Shown piece by piece: positions 5,434 to 6,158 of a stretch of 6,158 nt of DNA. The DNA is taken from positions 1-6,158 of the forward strand of contig PUNI01000202.1 of assembly GCA_003551745.1 (NCBI GenBank), in the 5' to 3' direction. Source of the stretch: Paracoccaceae bacterium (GTDB lineage: Bacteria; Pseudomonadota; Alphaproteobacteria; Rhodobacterales; Rhodobacteraceae). The translations under genes were made by a program, and so were the position numbers. Position 1 is the stretch's first letter, and every line of letters starts with the position of its first letter. A model generated the notes under the pieces. The model worked only from the letters and a program-made list of their open reading frames with translations. It had not been told where the DNA came from and ran no database searches.

Positions 5434-6158
5434 ATGGTAATGGCGTCACGAGTGGCATTTTTCGAACGCGGCCGCGACACAGAGCGTCGCAGCCTCGCCG
5501 CTCTTGCGATAGGTGGGACCTGCCTGCTTTTCGCGCCCTCGGTATTGGCGGCGCCTCTTGTTCCTCCGGAGGCGGCGCAATCGCGCGGCGCTCCTGTCGC
5601 CCAGACCTTTTTAGCCGATCACGGCGAAAACGTCAGCATGGTCGCGACGCGGGACGGCGTGAGCTGCATTGCGAGCCGCCCCCTCCCGATCCGGGAATCG
5701 GAGTACCGTGAGAGTGATGGCACGGAGGTGCCATTCAACAAAGTGACGCGCAGCCCCGCAAGCTCGATCCAGGCGATCGCCCGACCCGGAGAAGAGGTCA
5801 CCTTCCGCCTTCAGCTGAAATACTCGCCCGACACCGATGAGCCGATCCGGCTTTCGACTGAGGTCGAAGAGTTCGATCTGAGCGATACGCTCGAGCCGAG
5901 CCGCGACAGCCTCTGGCTGACCGGCGAAAACGCGGCGGCCCTTGCATTGGCCCTTGCTGCGAGCACCTCGCCACGGCTGCAGGCCATTTCCGCCGAGACC
6001 GGTCGACAGGTAACCGACCGGATCGACGCACCCTCGATGGCGGGTCTCCAAGCCTGTCTCGAGACACTCGCCTCTCTTGAAGAGGGCCGGTCTCAGGATG
6101 ACGCTGACGAAGCTGCAGTCGTTTTCGGTGGCGGTGCGGAACCGATCGATACTGCACA
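5434..6158 (+). CDS. Unrecognised exported protein with Tat-like signal peptide (3' end cut by window edge)
   Basis: An open frame starts at ATG 5434 (or the in-frame ATG 5440) and runs off the window with 241 residues visible. A GAGAG lies just upstream; the first upstream in-frame stop is at 5353-5355, with no other standard start between. Residues 1-39 look like a signal peptide: a long charged N-region, twin arginines Arg18-Arg19 in ERRSLAALAIGG, a hydrophobic core, then SVLA-AP at a probable cleavage site. The twin arginines suggest Tat export, but the motif is imperfect, so Sec is possible. No lipobox is seen. The mature part is hydrophilic, with a strand-rich middle (EEVTFRLQLKYS, then EPIRLSTEVEEFDL), the segment DSLWLTGENAAALALALAAS, and a Pro/Asp/Glu-rich end. 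Only two cysteines, 78 and 208, remain after cleavage and could form a disulfide. I do not recognise a family. Coding is supported by G/C-ending codons (117 of 160 from 5641), a weaker bias than aroC. Confidence 0.7.
   Translation, partial: MVMASRVAFFERGRDTERRSLAALAIGGTCLLFAPSVLAAPLVPPEAAQSRGAPVAQTFLADHGENVSMVATRDGVSCIASRPLPIRESEYRESDGTEVPFNKVTRSPASSIQAIARPGEEVTFRLQLKYSPDTDEPIRLSTEVEEFDLSDTLEPSRDSLWLTGENAAALALALAASTSPRLQAISAETGRQVTDRIDAPSMAGLQACLETLASLEEGRSQDDADEAAVVFGGGAEPIDTA

Noticed and set aside
5076..5480. Minus-strand open frame of 134 codons upstream of amn
   Set aside because: No family features, no clear ribosome binding site, overlaps the start of amn and of the divergent exported-protein gene, and has an Arg/Ser-rich composition.
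5611..6157. Minus-strand open frames opposite the exported-protein gene
   Set aside because: Arg/Gly-rich products without motifs; the plus frame has a signal peptide and a better codon pattern.

Overview
The window looks like chromosomal DNA from a high-GC alphaproteobacterium, most likely a member of the Rhodobacterales. The genes from 1 to about 4440 have very strong third-position G/C preference. The HU-like protein has the form I associate with that group. The assignment rests on gene type and composition, not on a database search.

Layout, left to right. Positions 1-749 (minus) hold most of thiB, the periplasmic thiamine/TPP-binding protein of an ABC importer, cut by the window edge. 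Its leader carries a clear TPP riboswitch (813-900) and a downstream stretch that can hide the ribosome binding site. Divergent from it, aroC (chorismate synthase, 1032-2135, plus) has its own plausible promoter. aroC meets, tail to tail and only 9 bases apart, a DMT/EamA-family membrane transporter gene (2145-3020, minus). Upstream of that on the same strand is an HU-family DNA-binding protein gene (3136-3423, minus), closed by a textbook intrinsic terminator (3068-3097). Next comes amn, AMP nucleosidase (3598-5079, minus). A 354-base, locally A+T-rich intergenic region then separates amn from a divergent gene (5434 to window end, plus) for an unrecognised exported protein with a twin-arginine-like signal peptide.

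The genes do not form one pathway: vitamin uptake, aromatic biosynthesis, a transporter, a nucleoid protein and purine salvage sit side by side as separate housekeeping units. No CRISPR array, tRNA, rRNA, insertion sequence or integrase was seen.

Two things stand out. First, composition changes sharply inside amn: third positions are 92% G/C over residues 254-433 but 68% over residues 14-193, and the divergent gene beyond is also low (73%). This suggests a recombination junction near 4440-4500, with the lower-GC segment running to the right edge. Second, the thiB leader contains perfectly complementary segments that would make a complete translational TPP switch: aptamer 3' end versus anti-SD, and anti-SD versus SD.
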